In this document: one piece after another, positions 8,239 through 17,295 of the stretch
Position numbering within the stretch: position 1 is the first letter of the stretch
Layout: every line of letters begins with the position of its first letter
Origin: Streptomyces hygroscopicus
Lineage (GTDB): Bacteria > Actinomycetota > Actinomycetes > Streptomycetales > Streptomycetaceae
Direction: 5' to 3'
NCBI RefSeq assembly: GCF_026168105.1
Contig: NZ_LBMW01000005.1
Location: 124,001 to 188,000, forward strand
DNA: 64,000 nucleotides
Notes under the pieces: model-generated
What the model was told of the DNA's origin: nothing
What the model saw: the letters and a program-made list of their open reading frames with translations, nothing else
Database searches by the model: none
Position numbers and translations under genes: made by a program

Positions 8239-9963
8239 TCAGCCCCTGAACTTCACCTCGGTGATGGCCTGCTTGTAACCCTCGCCGGTGTACGAGCTCG
8301 GGTCCGCTCCCGAGTACGGCACAGCGGTGATCCATACGAGGACGTACTGGGTCTTCACCGGCTTGGTGACCTTCACTCTTGCGTTGGTTCCGCTCGTCGT
8401 GACGCTGCCGATCTTTTGCATCGAGTCCAACGACGACGGCGTCAGCGAATCGGCCGCGTAGAGGTCCACCGTCGTGTGATTGCCCGCGTAGCGGAGCCCG
8501 ATGGTCGCCGTGGCGGGTGCCTGCGCCGAGCCGAGATCGTAGACGATCCCCACGCCCGGCTTGTACGGGGCGAGGGTCGGACCGCTTACGAAGGTGTTGG
8601 TCCTCCAGTACGTCGAGTCGCTGCCGTCGTACGTCTTGCCGACGTCATCGGGGTGCTGGGCATCGCCCTTCGCGACGAACTCCTGGGCTCCCTGGATCGT
8701 GAGCGCCTTGACCGGCTTGGAGTTGGTGCCGCCGTTCTTGTCGTTCCCGTCCGTCGTCTGGTTCTGCTTCGTGTTGTCGGACTTCTTGCCCTGGTCCATC
8801 AGGGCCTCCGCCAACTGCCAGCTGCCGAGACCCAGCGCGGCGATGAGCAGTGCCGAGACGGCCCACTTGAGGGCCTTGCCGGTACGGCTCTGGAGCGGCG
8901 GCGGCGGGGTCGCGACGGGCTGGGTGGCGCCCGGATGGGTCGAGGGATGACCGTACGTGCCCTGCTGGTACGTCGTGCGTTGGTATTCGGGCGGTGCCGT
9001 GAACGCGAGCTCCGGCGGGCGGATGCGGGGCATCTCACCGATCGCCTTCACCAGTTCCTCGGGCGTCGTGCACGGGGACTCGTGGCGGGAGGCGGTCGCG
9101 CCGTCGTTGGCCAGGGCGCGCATGGACAGCTCGGACAGACCGCGGTGGACGCCGGCGCGCACCTGGTCGGGGGCGATCAGGCCGACGCCCTTGGGCAGCC
9201 CGGACAGTCCGTAGGCATCGTCCTCGTAGGGCCAGCGTTGGGTCAGGGCTGCATACAGGAGCGCGCCGATGGCCTCCGTATCGGTGCGCTGCGGCGTGTC
9301 GGAGCCGATGCCGCGCAGCGCGGCGTTCACGGCGAGGCCGCGGATGCGCCATTGACCGGAGGACGTACGCAGCACGGTGCCCGGGTTCAGGCGCAGATGG
9401 GCGAGGCCCTCGCGGTGGGCGGCGGCCATCGCCTGGGAGACCTGGGTGACCATCTGGTAGGCGTCGTGGGCCTCGAGCGGCCCGGTGGCGAGCAGCGTGG
9501 TCAGTTCGACGGCGTCGGGCAGCCACTCATGCACCACATAGACGACATCGTTCTCCTCGACGGCGTCCAGGACCTGCACGAAGCGGGGGTCCCCGAGCAG
9601 CGCGGAGGAGCGGGCGGCGGCCAGTACCGAACGCGCCCGCACATGGTCTGCGGGAAGGATGTGGACGCCGACGGCGCGGCGGAGTTTCTCGTCCACCGCA
9701 CGCCAGCTGCTGAATCCGTCCAGACGGGTGACGCACTCCTCGAGTCGGTAGCGTCTGGCGAGCTTGTGACCACTGTGCAACTCGGGCGTCGAGGCCTTCC
9801 CGGGACACTCGGTCCCACCGCTCCCCTGTGCCTCGTCGGCGTTCGTGATCCGCTCCCGGTCCTGGGCCACCCCGTCGGACGTGGACTGGTCCGCCTTGGC
9901 GGCCAGCGGCTCATCGCCGCTGTTGTCTGCCACGTCGACGGCAGCCGTGCTCCGTTCCGCCAC
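8239..9963 (-). CDS. MurJ-associated membrane pseudokinase with C-terminal discoidin-like domain
   Basis: About 574 residues: a kinase-like fold at about 71-310, a proline-rich linker, one transmembrane helix (about 364-388), and an extracellular C-terminal beta-rich domain (about 430-574). Catalysis is unlikely: the HRDxKPxN loop reads HLRLNPGTV without the catalytic Asp, and the DFG position reads IRGLAV. In mycobacteria the same pseudokinase plus extracellular domain is fused to MviN/MurJ (Rv3910), where phosphorylation recruits FhaA to control peptidoglycan precursor export. Here it is a separate gene just downstream of murJ. Start taken at GTG 9963; the frame is open to 10023. Confidence 0.82.
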   Translation of the reverse strand: MAERSTAAVDVADNSGDEPLAAKADQSTSDGVAQDRERITNADEAQGSGGTECPGKASTPELHSGHKLARRYRLEECVTRLDGFSSWRAVDEKLRRAVGVHILPADHVRARSVLAAARSSALLGDPRFVQVLDAVEENDVVYVVHEWLPDAVELTTLLATGPLEAHDAYQMVTQVSQAMAAAHREGLAHLRLNPGTVLRTSSGQWRIRGLAVNAALRGIGSDTPQRTDTEAIGALLYAALTQRWPYEDDAYGLSGLPKGVGLIAPDQVRAGVHRGLSELSMRALANDGATASRHESPCTTPEELVKAIGEMPRIRPPELAFTAPPEYQRTTYQQGTYGHPSTHPGATQPVATPPPPLQSRTGKALKWAVSALLIAALGLGSWQLAEALMDQGKKSDNTKQNQTTDGNDKNGGTNSKPVKALTIQGAQEFVAKGDAQHPDDVGKTYDGSDSTYWRTNTFVSGPTLAPYKPGVGIVYDLGSAQAPATATIGLRYAGNHTTVDLYAADSLTPSSLDSMQKIGSVTTSGTNARVKVTKPVKTQYVLVWITAVPYSGADPSSYTGEGYKQAITEVKFRG

Positions 9964-10081
9964 CGTCGTTCCTGCCTCCCCATCCGTTGCGCGCTGTCCG
10001 ACGCAGAAACCAATTGTGCCCACAGTCCGCTGCTATGCACGACACACGGCGACGGACGATGGTTGTGCGCGTACCCCCGCC

Positions 10082-12412
10082 TCAGCGCCCCAGGCGCCCG
10101 CGGACCATGCCCACCATTGAGTTGAGTTCCTCGATGCGCATCTTCCGCGCGGCGATGTAGAAGACACCGAGGAGAAGAGCTCCACCGCCGAGCAGGGCGG
10201 CGAGCGAGCCGCCGACGCCCTGGCCCAGCGTGTGGCCGATTTCGTAGCAGGCGGCTCCGCTCAGCAGAGTGGCCGGTACCGAGGCGATGCCGAGGCGCGC
10301 GTACGTTCGCAGCACCCGGGCGCCGTCCAGATCGCCGCCCAGCCGCTTGCGCAGCCGGGCCCACGCCACACCGACACCGATGGCGTACGCGAGGCCGTAC
10401 GAGGCCGCCATGCCGATCACGGCCCAGCGGGCCGGGAGGACGTAGTAGCACACGGTCGAGGCACCCGCGTTGACGGCCGCGACGATGACCGTGTTGTAGA
10501 AGGGTGTGCGCGTGTCCTCGTACGCGTAGAACGCGCGGAGCACCACGTACTGCACGGAGTACGGGATGAGGCCGAGACCGAAGGCCATCAGCATGTAGCC
10601 CATGTTGGTGGCGCCGCCGGTACCGGAGGAGCCGAAGATCAGCGTGCACATGGGGATGCCGAACGCAACGAACCCGAAGGCGATCGGCACGATCGCGACG
10701 GCCGTCGTGCGCAGGCCCTGGGAGATGTCGTCGCGGACGGCTCCGCCGTCGCCCTCGGAGGCTGAGCGCGAGATGCGCGGGAGCAGGGCGGCCATCAGGG
10801 AGACCGTGATGATCGCCTGGGGCAGGCCCCAGATCAGCTGGGCGTTCGCGTAGGCGGCGAAGCCGGTGCCGTCGACGCGAGCGTGCTTGCCCGCGGCCGT
10901 GGACAGCTGGGACACGACGAGCGCGCCCGCCTGGTTGGCGAGGACGAAGAGGACGGTCCACTTGGCGAGCGTGGCGGCCTTGCCGAGGCCGTGGCCCTTC
11001 CAGTCGAAGCGGAGCCGCAGCCGGAATCCGGTCTCCCGCAGATAGGGGATCATCGCGAGGGACTGGACCACGAGTCCCAGCAGAACGCCGACGCCGAGCA
11101 GGCGCTGGCCCTCCGGCGGGATGTTCGTGACCTTCATCCCGGAGTGTTCCGCGGTGCCGTACACCCAGATGAACATGCCGAGCGTCACGATGATGACGAT
11201 GTTGTTGAGGACCGGGGTCCACATCATCGCGCCGAACTTCCCGCGGGCATTCAGGATCTGCCCCATCACCACGTGGATCCCCATGAAGAAGATCGACGGC
11301 AGGAAGTAGCGGACGAAGGTGACGCCGACCGCGTTGGCCGCCGGATCGCTGGCCACGGAGTCGGACAGCAGACGGATCAGGAGCGGTGCGGCGAAGATCG
11401 CGACCGCGGTGAGGGCGCCCAGGGCCACCATGACCAGGGTCAGCAGCCGGTTGGCGTACGCCTCACCGCCGTCCTCGTCCTCCTTCATGGCGCGCACGAG
11501 CTGCGGCACGAAGACGGAGTTGAGGCCGCCGCCGACAGTGAGGATGTAGATCATCGTCGGCAGCTGGTAGGCGACCTGGAAGGTGTCGCCGAGCACGCTG
11601 ACGCCCAGCGCCGAAACGATCATTGCAGAGCGGATGAAGCCGGTGAGGCGGGAGACCATCGTGCCGGCTGCCATCACGGCGCTGGACTTGAGCAGGCCGG
11701 AGGCCCGCCCACCCTTTTTCGCCGCGGGTACGGGGGCGGTCGCGGGAGTGGCAGCGGCGGCCGGTACGGGCGCGGGCGCCGATGCGGCCTCTCCGGCAGG
11801 GATGGGCGTGGTGGCGTACGCACCGGCCCCCGGGGAAGCGGAGGAATAGGCCTGTCCCGGGTACTGCCCCGCCGGGTTCTGGGCCGGGGAAGGTGAGGTT
11901 GCCGGGCCGGGTACGGACGGCGATCGCCCGTAGGGCCCGCCGCCCTGTTGCTGGTCCCGGAAGAGATGGGCGAAGGCGTCCGGCTCGTGGCGCTCCTCGC
12001 CGGCCTGGGTGACCAGGTCGTCGACGCCCACGAACTGGGTCGTACGGGGGTCGTCGCCGTACGGCAGGTGCTGAGTGGGCCCCTCGGGCTCGGGCGCGGG
12101 TGGCTGGGCCCACACACGCGGGTCCGGGGTGTACTGCGGGGCCGGTGGCTGTGCGTACAAGGACTGTGGCGGTGGGTAGGTGCCCGGTGGCGGCGGGGGA
12201 TGTGCGGCGCGGTCGTAGAGCGCCTCCGTCACCGGATCCTGGGCGGAGAGGTCCTGAGCGCGGTAGGGGTCCTGGTCGTAGGCGTCCTGGAGGTACATGT
12301 CCGCCGGGGGCTGGGGAGGCACCTGGCCGGGCTCCTGGGGCGGCGGGCTTTCGGGGTGACCCGAGCTGCCCACGGCGCCCTGACCGCGGTCACCGTCGTA
12401 CGGCGCGTTCAT
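10082..12412 (-). CDS. murJ: Lipid II flippase MurJ (MviN) with long proline-rich N-terminus
   Basis: A 776-residue MATE/MOP-superfamily integral membrane protein that flips lipid II across the membrane. The first 230 or so residues are a cytoplasmic low-complexity Pro/Gln/Tyr/Ala-rich extension not needed for the fold. The MurJ core starts near KSSAVMAAGTMVSRLTGFIR, with about 14 helices and the conserved QLPTMIYILTVGGGLNSVFVPQLVRA segment. It ends on a short cytosolic tail. It is followed by the pseudokinase gene 118 bases downstream and preceded by the DUF6049 gene on the same strand, suggesting one envelope operon. Confidence 0.94.
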   Translation of the reverse strand: MNAPYDGDRGQGAVGSSGHPESPPPQEPGQVPPQPPADMYLQDAYDQDPYRAQDLSAQDPVTEALYDRAAHPPPPPGTYPPPQSLYAQPPAPQYTPDPRVWAQPPAPEPEGPTQHLPYGDDPRTTQFVGVDDLVTQAGEERHEPDAFAHLFRDQQQGGGPYGRSPSVPGPATSPSPAQNPAGQYPGQAYSSASPGAGAYATTPIPAGEAASAPAPVPAAAATPATAPVPAAKKGGRASGLLKSSAVMAAGTMVSRLTGFIRSAMIVSALGVSVLGDTFQVAYQLPTMIYILTVGGGLNSVFVPQLVRAMKEDEDGGEAYANRLLTLVMVALGALTAVAIFAAPLLIRLLSDSVASDPAANAVGVTFVRYFLPSIFFMGIHVVMGQILNARGKFGAMMWTPVLNNIVIIVTLGMFIWVYGTAEHSGMKVTNIPPEGQRLLGVGVLLGLVVQSLAMIPYLRETGFRLRLRFDWKGHGLGKAATLAKWTVLFVLANQAGALVVSQLSTAAGKHARVDGTGFAAYANAQLIWGLPQAIITVSLMAALLPRISRSASEGDGGAVRDDISQGLRTTAVAIVPIAFGFVAFGIPMCTLIFGSSGTGGATNMGYMLMAFGLGLIPYSVQYVVLRAFYAYEDTRTPFYNTVIVAAVNAGASTVCYYVLPARWAVIGMAASYGLAYAIGVGVAWARLRKRLGGDLDGARVLRTYARLGIASVPATLLSGAACYEIGHTLGQGVGGSLAALLGGGALLLGVFYIAARKMRIEELNSMVGMVRGRLGR

Positions 12413-12458
12413 GGATACCCCACCTCATACTCCCCAGGCCCACCGGCCACGACATCGC

Positions 12459-14897
12459 TCAACGGTCCACTCTCTCACCCGTGCCGGACGGGTCGGCGCT
12501 TTCCGGTGCGGTGTCCGGTGCCGGGTCACTCGGCTGCTCCGGGGCGTCTGCCCGGCTCTCCCCGTCCGACTCCTGTTCGGAAGCTTTGGCGGAACGTTCG
12601 GTGTCGTCCGTGTCTACGGGGCTGTCCGCGGAGCCGTTCAGATCCCCGTCCTGCGCGGTGGTGTCCGGGTCCTGGGTGCCGCCCTGCGCCTCCTCATCGG
12701 TCTGCCGCGTGGCCAGACGCTTGCGCTGGGTGTACATGCGGAACCCGGCAAGGACCAGCAGCAGGACGCCACCGGCGATGACCAGCATCACCGTCGGCGT
12801 GATCTCCGTGACATTCACGTCGAAGGTGACGGCGGGGCCGTAGGCCTGCCCGTCCTCCGTGAAGAGCTGGGCGACCACGGCGGCCCGGCCGTTGGCATTG
12901 GCCGTGGTGGTGAACTTCACGGACTGGCTGTGCCCGCCCGAGACGGTGATGGGCTGCTCGGTGTAGGGCCCGTTCCCGACCTTCAACCGGGTGGGCTGCT
13001 CCGAGGTCAGCCGCAGCACCAGATGGTTGACCCCTTGCATGAGGTTGTTCTGCACCGTCACGGGGATCGTCGCGCTGCGGCCTGAGAGCTTCGTCTCGGA
13101 TTTCTCGATCAGCCTGACCTGGTCGGTGAGCCCGTCGAGGTACGCCTCCACGCCCTGGCGGAAGGTCGATGCCTGGGTGGCGCTTCCGCGCCAGGAGGTG
13201 GACATGGCGCGGTCTATGGCCCGTCCGAAGGGCGTGACGACCCGTGCCGGGTCGGTGAGGATCACCTTGAAGCTGTCGAGCTTGTCCTGGGTGTCTTCGG
13301 TCTGCTGGAACGCCGACTCCGGCAGCTCCGCCTTGCGCAGCGACGACGGGTAGCGGTAGACGGACGGCACCCTGGTCGCGGCCCTCGGGTCCGGCTTGGC
13401 CTTGGCGGCCGCGGACAGGTCGTCGGACTGTGACCAATTGCTGCCCTGGAGGGCCGTCAGCGCCTGTGCCATCGACTGGGCCTGGCTCGCGGACGGCATC
13501 CGCTGCGGGGCGACCACGATGCTGCGCTGCTTCTGCGGCTCCTCAAGATTGATCATCAGGCTGTGGGCGAGGAACTCCTGCACGGCGAGCGTGGAGCTGT
13601 CGGCCGAGGTCATGTCGTCCTCGAAGGCGGTCGACAGGTCGTCGTCCGTGACCACCGCCGTGGTGCCGCCGCCGATGGGGCGCGCCGCGGTGGGCGTGTA
13701 GGGCAGGCTGCCGGTCTCCTGGAGGCTGTCACTGCGGGCGATCACCTTGTCGGCGCCCGCGGACGTGGCGACCTTGACGATCGAGGGGTCGATCGCGCCG
13801 TCGACGGGCCAGGCGAAGTCTGTGTCGGGATTCACGTGGAGGACGGTCTCCACGGTGCTCGCGGCCACATCCGTGGCGTCCTTGAGGTGGCTCAGGGAAC
13901 CGGTGACGTTCCTGCCGTTGTGGGCGATCGAGGCCAGGTCGGGGTCGGCGAAGGGGAGGGCGACGACCTCCTTGTTCTGGACAGCTTTCTCGAGATCGCC
14001 GAGCCACTGCTTGGCGACCGCCTGGTTCTTGCCCGCCGCGACCGTGTCGCCGTTGCCCTTGACGCCGTAGCTGCCCGTCATCGCGTCCACCGAGGCGAGC
14101 AGGTCGGGATCGATCACCCAGGTGACATCGAGGTTCTTGCCCAGCGCCAGGAGCTGGGAGAGCCGGCCGCCCGGAGAGATCTCCTTGGCCAGGTCGTCGT
14201 TCTGGAAGACGGGCGTCTGCTGCTGATTGGGAAGGGTCTCCACAGTCATGTGGACGGATGAGATCAGCGGCCAGAGGTACGCCGTCTTCGTCTTGGTCGC
14301 GGCGCTGTCGGGTTCCCAGGGCAGAAACGTCCGCTGGATGCCGAGTACCTGCTCGTAAGGCTGCGCGGCGGTCTGGCCGGAGAGGGAGACACCGAGCGGA
14401 TAGACCCCGTCGGAGTCGAGGTTCAGCTCCTTGACGGGCACGGAGACGCTGAAGTCCTGCGAGGACCCCGGGTCGATCTTGGTGAACTTCTCGGCATACT
14501 TCCCGTCGACCTCGCTCCCGTCGACGCTCGGCAGGAAGCCGGTACGCCGGGCGGCGCTGTCGATGGAGGCCCGGTTGCTCAGGGACGAGCCGACGCGCAG
14601 TCCCACATGGGCGTCCGTGATGGGCTGCTTGCCGTTGTTCGTGACCGTGCCGGTGACGGTGAGGGTGTCGCCGTCGGTCGGCACGCTGGGACTGAGCGAG
14701 TTCAGGGAGACGGCGACCGTACGGCTGCCGTCGGCCGCCGTCGGTGAGCCCTTCTCGTCGGCGTGCGCCGCCGGGCCGGCGGGCAGCTGCAGCAGACCGG
14801 CCAGCAGGGGCGCGCCCGCGAGCAGCGCCGCGGTGCGCCGGAGCCACCGGCGGGCAGGTGAGGAACTCATCCCCTGGGAGTCTGCCGCCTCGGCCAC
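12459..14897 (-). CDS. DUF6049 family exported membrane-anchored protein
   Basis: An 812-residue protein of unknown function. The N-terminus has an Arg-rich stretch, a hydrophobic signal segment (AALLAGAPLLAGLLQL) and an AHA signal-peptidase-like site. A large extracytoplasmic region follows with Ig-like beta segments (VAVSLNSLSPSVPTDGDTLTVTGTV), then one C-terminal transmembrane helix (about 700-722) and an acidic Ser/Asp/Glu-rich cytoplasmic tail. It may start at GTG 14897 or at ATG 14870. It sits directly upstream of murJ, as its mycobacterial counterpart (Rv3909, essential by memory) does beside Rv3910, so a role in lipid II export or wall assembly is plausible but inferred only from context. 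Confidence 0.8.
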   Translation of the reverse strand: MAEAADSQGMSSSPARRWLRRTAALLAGAPLLAGLLQLPAGPAAHADEKGSPTAADGSRTVAVSLNSLSPSVPTDGDTLTVTGTVTNNGKQPITDAHVGLRVGSSLSNRASIDSAARRTGFLPSVDGSEVDGKYAEKFTKIDPGSSQDFSVSVPVKELNLDSDGVYPLGVSLSGQTAAQPYEQVLGIQRTFLPWEPDSAATKTKTAYLWPLISSVHMTVETLPNQQQTPVFQNDDLAKEISPGGRLSQLLALGKNLDVTWVIDPDLLASVDAMTGSYGVKGNGDTVAAGKNQAVAKQWLGDLEKAVQNKEVVALPFADPDLASIAHNGRNVTGSLSHLKDATDVAASTVETVLHVNPDTDFAWPVDGAIDPSIVKVATSAGADKVIARSDSLQETGSLPYTPTAARPIGGGTTAVVTDDDLSTAFEDDMTSADSSTLAVQEFLAHSLMINLEEPQKQRSIVVAPQRMPSASQAQSMAQALTALQGSNWSQSDDLSAAAKAKPDPRAATRVPSVYRYPSSLRKAELPESAFQQTEDTQDKLDSFKVILTDPARVVTPFGRAIDRAMSTSWRGSATQASTFRQGVEAYLDGLTDQVRLIEKSETKLSGRSATIPVTVQNNLMQGVNHLVLRLTSEQPTRLKVGNGPYTEQPITVSGGHSQSVKFTTTANANGRAAVVAQLFTEDGQAYGPAVTFDVNVTEITPTVMLVIAGGVLLLVLAGFRMYTQRKRLATRQTDEEAQGGTQDPDTTAQDGDLNGSADSPVDTDDTERSAKASEQESDGESRADAPEQPSDPAPDTAPESADPSGTGERVDR

Positions 14898-15141
14898 GCG
14901 TTCGTCCGTCCCTCGTCGTCGTCAGTGGTCGTCGGAATGTGCGTCCAGGCATGGTAACGATGTGCGCGCAAGGGAAGTGCCGCGGACCGCGTCACAAGAT
15001 CGGAAGCGCGCGCCCGGGCTGTCCCGAATATGTCTGTATCCAGGGTGCATGGATACATGGCGCTTATGCATGCTTACGGAACGCTTGTGCAGGTTTAATG
15101 GAGGCGCTCGCCGCAGCCCGGGCCACGTACCCTTTTCTGTT

Positions 15142-16587
15142 GTGCCGAACGCCAACGAAGCCAATCCCCGTGCCCTGAGTCAGGTGCAGCGCCCCGAGGT
15201 GAGTGAACTGCTGCGGGTCTCCCCTGTCGCCGACGACCTCGCCCGCCGTTTCCAGGAGGCCGGGTTCTCACTCGCCCTGGTCGGCGGCTCGGTGCGGGAT
15301 GCCCTCCTCGGCCGGCTCGGCAACGACCTCGACTTCACGACCGACGCCCGCCCCGAGGACGTCCTGAAGATCGTACGGCCGTGGGCGGACGCCACATGGG
15401 AGGTCGGGATCGCCTTCGGGACGGTCGGTGCCCAGAAGGACGGCTACCAGATCGAGGTGACGACGTACCGCTCCGAGGCGTACGACCGCACCTCCCGTAA
15501 GCCCGAGGTGTCGTACGGCGACACCATCGAGGAGGACCTGGTCCGGCGCGATTTCACCGTCAATGCGATGGCGGTCGCGTTGCCCGAGAAGGCGTTCATC
15601 GACCCGTACGGCGGTCTCGACGACCTCGCCGCCCAGGTCCTGCGTACACCGGGAGCCCCTGAGGACTCGTTCTCGGACGACCCGCTGCGGATGATGCGCG
15701 CCGCGCGCTTCGCGGCCCAGCTGGACTTCGAGGTCGCTCCTGAGGTCGTCACGGCCATGAAGGAGATGGCCGGGCGGATCGAGATCGTGTCCGCCGAGCG
15801 GGTACGTGACGAACTGAACAAGCTCATCCTGTCCGCCCACCCGCGCAAGGGGCTGACGCTGCTGTCCGGGACCGGTCTCGCCGACCATGTCCTGCCGGAG
15901 CTTCCCGCACTCCGGCTGGAACGTGACGAGCACCACCGGCACAAGGACGTCTACGACCACACGCTGATCGTGCTGGAGCAGGCGATGGCGCTGGAGGAGG
16001 ATGGCCCGGACCTGACCCTGCGGCTTGCCGCGCTGCTGCACGACATCGGCAAGCCGAGGACGCGCCGCTTTGAAAAGGACGGTCGGGTCTCCTTCCATCA
16101 CCACGAGGTGGTGGGCGCGAAGATGACCAAGAAGCGGATGACGGAGCTGAAGTATCCCAACGACCTGGTGAAGGACGTTGCGCGCCTGGTCGAACTCCAC
16201 CTGCGCTTCCATGGCTACGGCACAGGAGAATGGACGGACTCCGCGGTGCGCCGCTATGTCCGTGACGCGGGTCCGCTCCTCGACCGGCTCCACAAGCTGA
16301 CCAGGTCCGACTGCACCACTCGCAACAAGCGCAAGGCGACCGCGCTCTCGCGCGCGTACGACGGTCTGGAGAGGCGCATCGCCCAGCTCCAGGAGCAGGA
16401 GGAGCTGGACGCGATCCGCCCTGACCTGGACGGCAACCAGATCATGGAGATCCTGGGAGTCCGTCCCGGCCCGGTGGTCGGCCAGGCGTACAAGTTCCTG
16501 CTGGAGCTGCGTCTGGAGCATGGTCCGATGGAGCATGACGCCGCGGTGAAGGCACTCAAGGACTGGTGGGCTGAGCAGAGCTCCTGA
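15142..16587 (+). CDS. cca: CCA tRNA nucleotidyltransferase
   Basis: A 481-residue class II CCA-adding enzyme (poly(A) polymerase family) that builds or repairs the 3' CCA of tRNA. The nucleotidyltransferase head shows LVGGSVRDALLGR and the catalytic DLDFTTDARPED; the RRDFTVNAMA and DPYGG motifs follow. A C-terminal HD phosphohydrolase domain is visible as LAALLHDIGKPRTR. The frame is open from 14431, but GTG 15142 begins the conserved N-terminus and lies just outside the divergent DUF6049 promoter region. Replication-proximal location next to murJ matches mycobacterial pcnA (Rv3907c). Confidence 0.94.
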   Translation: MPNANEANPRALSQVQRPEVSELLRVSPVADDLARRFQEAGFSLALVGGSVRDALLGRLGNDLDFTTDARPEDVLKIVRPWADATWEVGIAFGTVGAQKDGYQIEVTTYRSEAYDRTSRKPEVSYGDTIEEDLVRRDFTVNAMAVALPEKAFIDPYGGLDDLAAQVLRTPGAPEDSFSDDPLRMMRAARFAAQLDFEVAPEVVTAMKEMAGRIEIVSAERVRDELNKLILSAHPRKGLTLLSGTGLADHVLPELPALRLERDEHHRHKDVYDHTLIVLEQAMALEEDGPDLTLRLAALLHDIGKPRTRRFEKDGRVSFHHHEVVGAKMTKKRMTELKYPNDLVKDVARLVELHLRFHGYGTGEWTDSAVRRYVRDAGPLLDRLHKLTRSDCTTRNKRKATALSRAYDGLERRIAQLQEQEELDAIRPDLDGNQIMEILGVRPGPVVGQAYKFLLELRLEHGPMEHDAAVKALKDWWAEQSS

Positions 16588-16598
16588 TCCATGGGTCC

Positions 16599-16626
16599 GG
16601 GTCATGTTTCACGTGAAACATGACCC
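16599..16626. repeat. 28-bp perfect palindrome around a parS
   Basis: Arms of 14 bases (gggtcatgtttcac and its complement), no spacer, centred on the parS at 16606-16619. Lies 12 bases after the cca stop, in a convergent junction. Could also form a transcript hairpin. Confidence 0.85.
16606..16619. other. parS site (perfect, convergent junction, first of pair)
   Basis: Perfect gtttcacgtgaaac; centre 42 bp from the next parS. Confidence 0.95.
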
Positions 16627-16634
16627 CGGGACGC

Positions 16635-16674
16635 ACAGTGGGGCGGTGTTTCACGTGAAACACCGCCCCACTGT
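16635..16674. terminator. 40-bp perfect palindrome around a parS, probable bidirectional terminator
   Basis: Two 20-base arms (acagtggggcggtgtttcac and its exact complement) with no spacer, centred on the parS at 16648-16661. It lies between the converging cca and LppU-like genes, where a bidirectional terminator is expected. The outer half is GC-rich (gtggggcgg), the inner half is the ParB site. Confidence 0.8.
16648..16661. other. parS site (perfect, convergent junction, second of pair)
   Basis: Perfect gtttcacgtgaaac at the heart of the 40-bp palindrome. Confidence 0.95.
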
Positions 16675-16692
16675 TATGGGCCATCCAGGTTC

Positions 16693-17187
16693 TTACTTGT
16701 TGTCCTTCAGGCAGAGCACCACGTCATGGCCGTTGCCGTACTGGACGTAGGCGCTCGTCGCCTCCTTGACCGCCTGGCACTTGTCCTGGTCGCTGCTGCC
16801 GTCAAACTTCTGGACGACCTTGTACTGGGCTCCGCTGGAGGAGCAGTCGACCTCCGTGAGGTTGGCCTTGGAGTCCGAGCCGTCGTTGTGCATACAGGCG
16901 CCCACCGACGTCGTCTCGGCATCGGTCTCGCTGGCCCACCAACCGATGCCGAACTTCACGGCCAAGCCGATGATGACGACGACGATGGCCCCGACGATGC
17001 GCAGCGCTTTCTTGCTCGCACGCTTGCCCGAACCGGCCTGCGGCGGTACCGGGGCCGGAGCGCCCTGGTTCGGGAACGGCGCGTAGGGACCCTGCGGCGG
17101 AACTCCCGGTTGGCCGGGCTGCTGCCCCATAGGCATGGTGGGCTGCTGGGCGTACGGATTCGGGCCCTGGGGCGGCGGAGTGGTCAC
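16693..17187 (-). CDS. LppU/SCO3897-like single-pass membrane protein
   Basis: A 164-residue protein. The N-terminal 55 residues are Pro/Gln/Gly-rich (MTTPPPQGPNPYAQQ), followed by a Lys/Arg patch, a transmembrane helix (about 62-83, ALRIVGAIVVVIIGLAVKFGIG) and an extracytoplasmic domain with four cysteines (GACMH, EVDCSS, QDKCQAV, VVLCLKD), probably two disulfides. No lipobox cysteine is visible, so despite the family name it is not obviously a lipoprotein. Function unknown. It is convergent with cca and precedes nothing on its own strand within 100 bases. Confidence 0.75.
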   Translation of the reverse strand: MTTPPPQGPNPYAQQPTMPMGQQPGQPGVPPQGPYAPFPNQGAPAPVPPQAGSGKRASKKALRIVGAIVVVIIGLAVKFGIGWWASETDAETTSVGACMHNDGSDSKANLTEVDCSSSGAQYKVVQKFDGSSDQDKCQAVKEATSAYVQYGNGHDVVLCLKDNK

Positions 17188-17295
17188 TTTGGGGGTCCCC
17201 CTCGAACGTGGGTGCGCATATAAGACGCCCGTAAGTTACCGGTCCCCACGGACAACTCTGAAGCTCAGAGGGGCTCCGTAGCCTTGATGTGACAC

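Noticed and set aside
8416..10125. 569-codon plus-strand open frame over the pseudokinase gene
   Set aside because: Arg/Gly-rich shadow with no domain; opposite strand encodes a recognisable pseudokinase.
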